In this document: piece by piece, positions 63,346 through 64,000 of the stretch
How positions within the stretch are numbered: the stretch's first letter is position 1
How the letters are laid out: each line of letters opens with the position of its first letter
Assembly: GCA_029948255.1 (NCBI GenBank)
Contig: JALIZF010001714.1
Location: forward strand, 62,001-126,000
Origin: Telmatactis stephensoni
Lineage: Eukaryota > Cnidaria > Anthozoa > Actiniaria > Isophelliidae
Direction: 5' to 3'
DNA length: 64,000 nt
Notes under the pieces: generated by a model
Told to the model about the DNA's origin: nothing
Databases searched by the model: none
Seen by the model: the letters and a program-made list of their open reading frames with translations, nothing else
Translations under genes and position numbers: made by a program

Positions 63346-64000
63346 ATTTTTGTGGCTACTGCCTCGAAGAGGCGAAGCCACTTTGTCTATCGAGTTGTGA
63401 GTGAATGAGTGACTAGATTCGGAACCAATCGTCAGATTACGGTGTGACTTCGGAACCAATCAGGAATAATACAGTCGACGCCGAGCGATTAAAGAAACTT
63501 CGGAATAAAATTCGGAACCAATCAGGAATAATGCGAAAGTCAACGACAGTCTACTCCGAGAAATAAAGAAACTTCGGAACCAATCACGAAAGTCTGCTAT
63601 TGCCGAACGGGTGACGACAGACAACGAATGACGACCTGGAAGTTCGGAATTAACCTCGTGGTGTCTACCTCGATTCTTCTTTCTTTGGGTTGTCCAAAAT
63701 TTCAGGTAAGTTTACAACCTGTTTTTACAAAAGAATTCATTATTATTTATCGCAGCTTTCATTTCGTCATTTTGAACGATAAAATGAAAAGTTTTGCAAG
63801 TGTTATTCAAATTTTAGGCCGATTTGTAAGGCGAAATTACGAGACGACAGATCGGATACGATGGCTGAACACAGACAATCTTTGTCTACAGATGAACAAC
63901 TCTGTATTGGGAAAACGAAACCAGCCTCTTCGGAGGAATACTGAACCTCTTCGGAGGAGTAATGAGCCCTGTTGTGGGATAATTGAACCTCTTCGGAGGA
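63346..64000. repeat. GGAACCAATC direct repeats and CCTC-TTCG-GAGG hairpins
   Basis: TTCGGAACCAATC occurs at 63418, 63450, 63511 and 63576 with intervening AATAAAGAAACTTCGG phrases. From 63918 to the window end, CCTCTTCGGAGG recurs three times complete plus a variant (63919, 63947, 63989); each is a 4-bp stem with a TTCG loop. A splice-donor-like CAGGTAAGTTT lies at 63704. The repeat probably continues beyond the window. Confidence 0.7.

Overview
This is eukaryotic DNA, almost certainly from a marine invertebrate and most likely a cnidarian (an anthozoan such as a coral or anemone). The clues are AT-rich DNA, short exons with GT-AG introns, a Penelope-like element with a hammerhead ribozyme, DIRS-like tyrosine-recombinase retroelements, PIF/Harbinger, hAT, Tc1/mariner and piggyBac-like elements, and Ulp1-like and SAP/ZAD-like genes of the kind carried by multi-gene transposons. 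The species call is an inference. I see no rRNA, tRNA or clearly single-copy host gene; the window is mostly layered mobile DNA.

Layout. 229-2672 is a 28-bp minisatellite of about 87 units, with a long-range duplication. 4395-5533 is a broken DIRS-like element (YLDD reverse transcriptase). 5700-9635 is a second, nearly complete DIRS-like element on the minus strand (gag, RT/RNase H, tyrosine recombinase), followed by a 296-bp tandem repeat and a TA-flanked MITE. 10912-18334 is a hAT element (TTF zinc finger, DUF4371, dimerisation domain) split by a 4.4-kb TA-flanked insertion (11535-15981). That insertion carries an intact DD34E Tc1/mariner-type transposase, a broken CRESS-type Rep (HUH plus SF3 helicase), iteron-like palindromes between them, and 194-bp end units.

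18713-28757 is a Penelope-like element with an inverted 3' segment and two hammerhead ribozyme copies. It abuts a 374-bp LTR-like foldback and is split by a 6,515-bp element (21336-27850) with 114-bp terminal inverted repeats (112 of 114 matching) and a TA duplication. This insert carries a spliced six-exon DD34E transposase that appears intact (about 303 aa) and a divergent multi-exon gene ending in a SAM domain. In both nested cases, removing the insert restores the host reading frame exactly, which fixes the boundaries.

29280-33330 holds isolated exons, an octamer array, an F-box/LRR pseudogene and a hAT fragment abutting a coiled-coil gene. 34370-35239 is a piggyBac-like MITE, and 36639-39912 a PIF/Harbinger element with transposase and SANT/coiled-coil partner. 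41600-43010 is a second Penelope remnant and 43690-44496 a LINE fragment. 44880-55306 is low-density DNA with scattered exons (acidic coiled coil, ZAD-like zinc finger, a SAP-domain gene) and small foldbacks. 56040-58582 is a Ulp1-like protease next to a tyrosine-recombinase gene that was interrupted by a LINE with a (TTA)n tail. 59700-64000 has orphan exons, a 393-aa hAT-like ORF, a DUF3504-like fragment and GC-rich hairpins at the right edge.

The best candidates for something undescribed are the two large TA-flanked elements that pair a Tc1/mariner-type transposase with unusual cargo: a viral-type Rep with iterons in one, and a SANT-like/SAM gene in the other.
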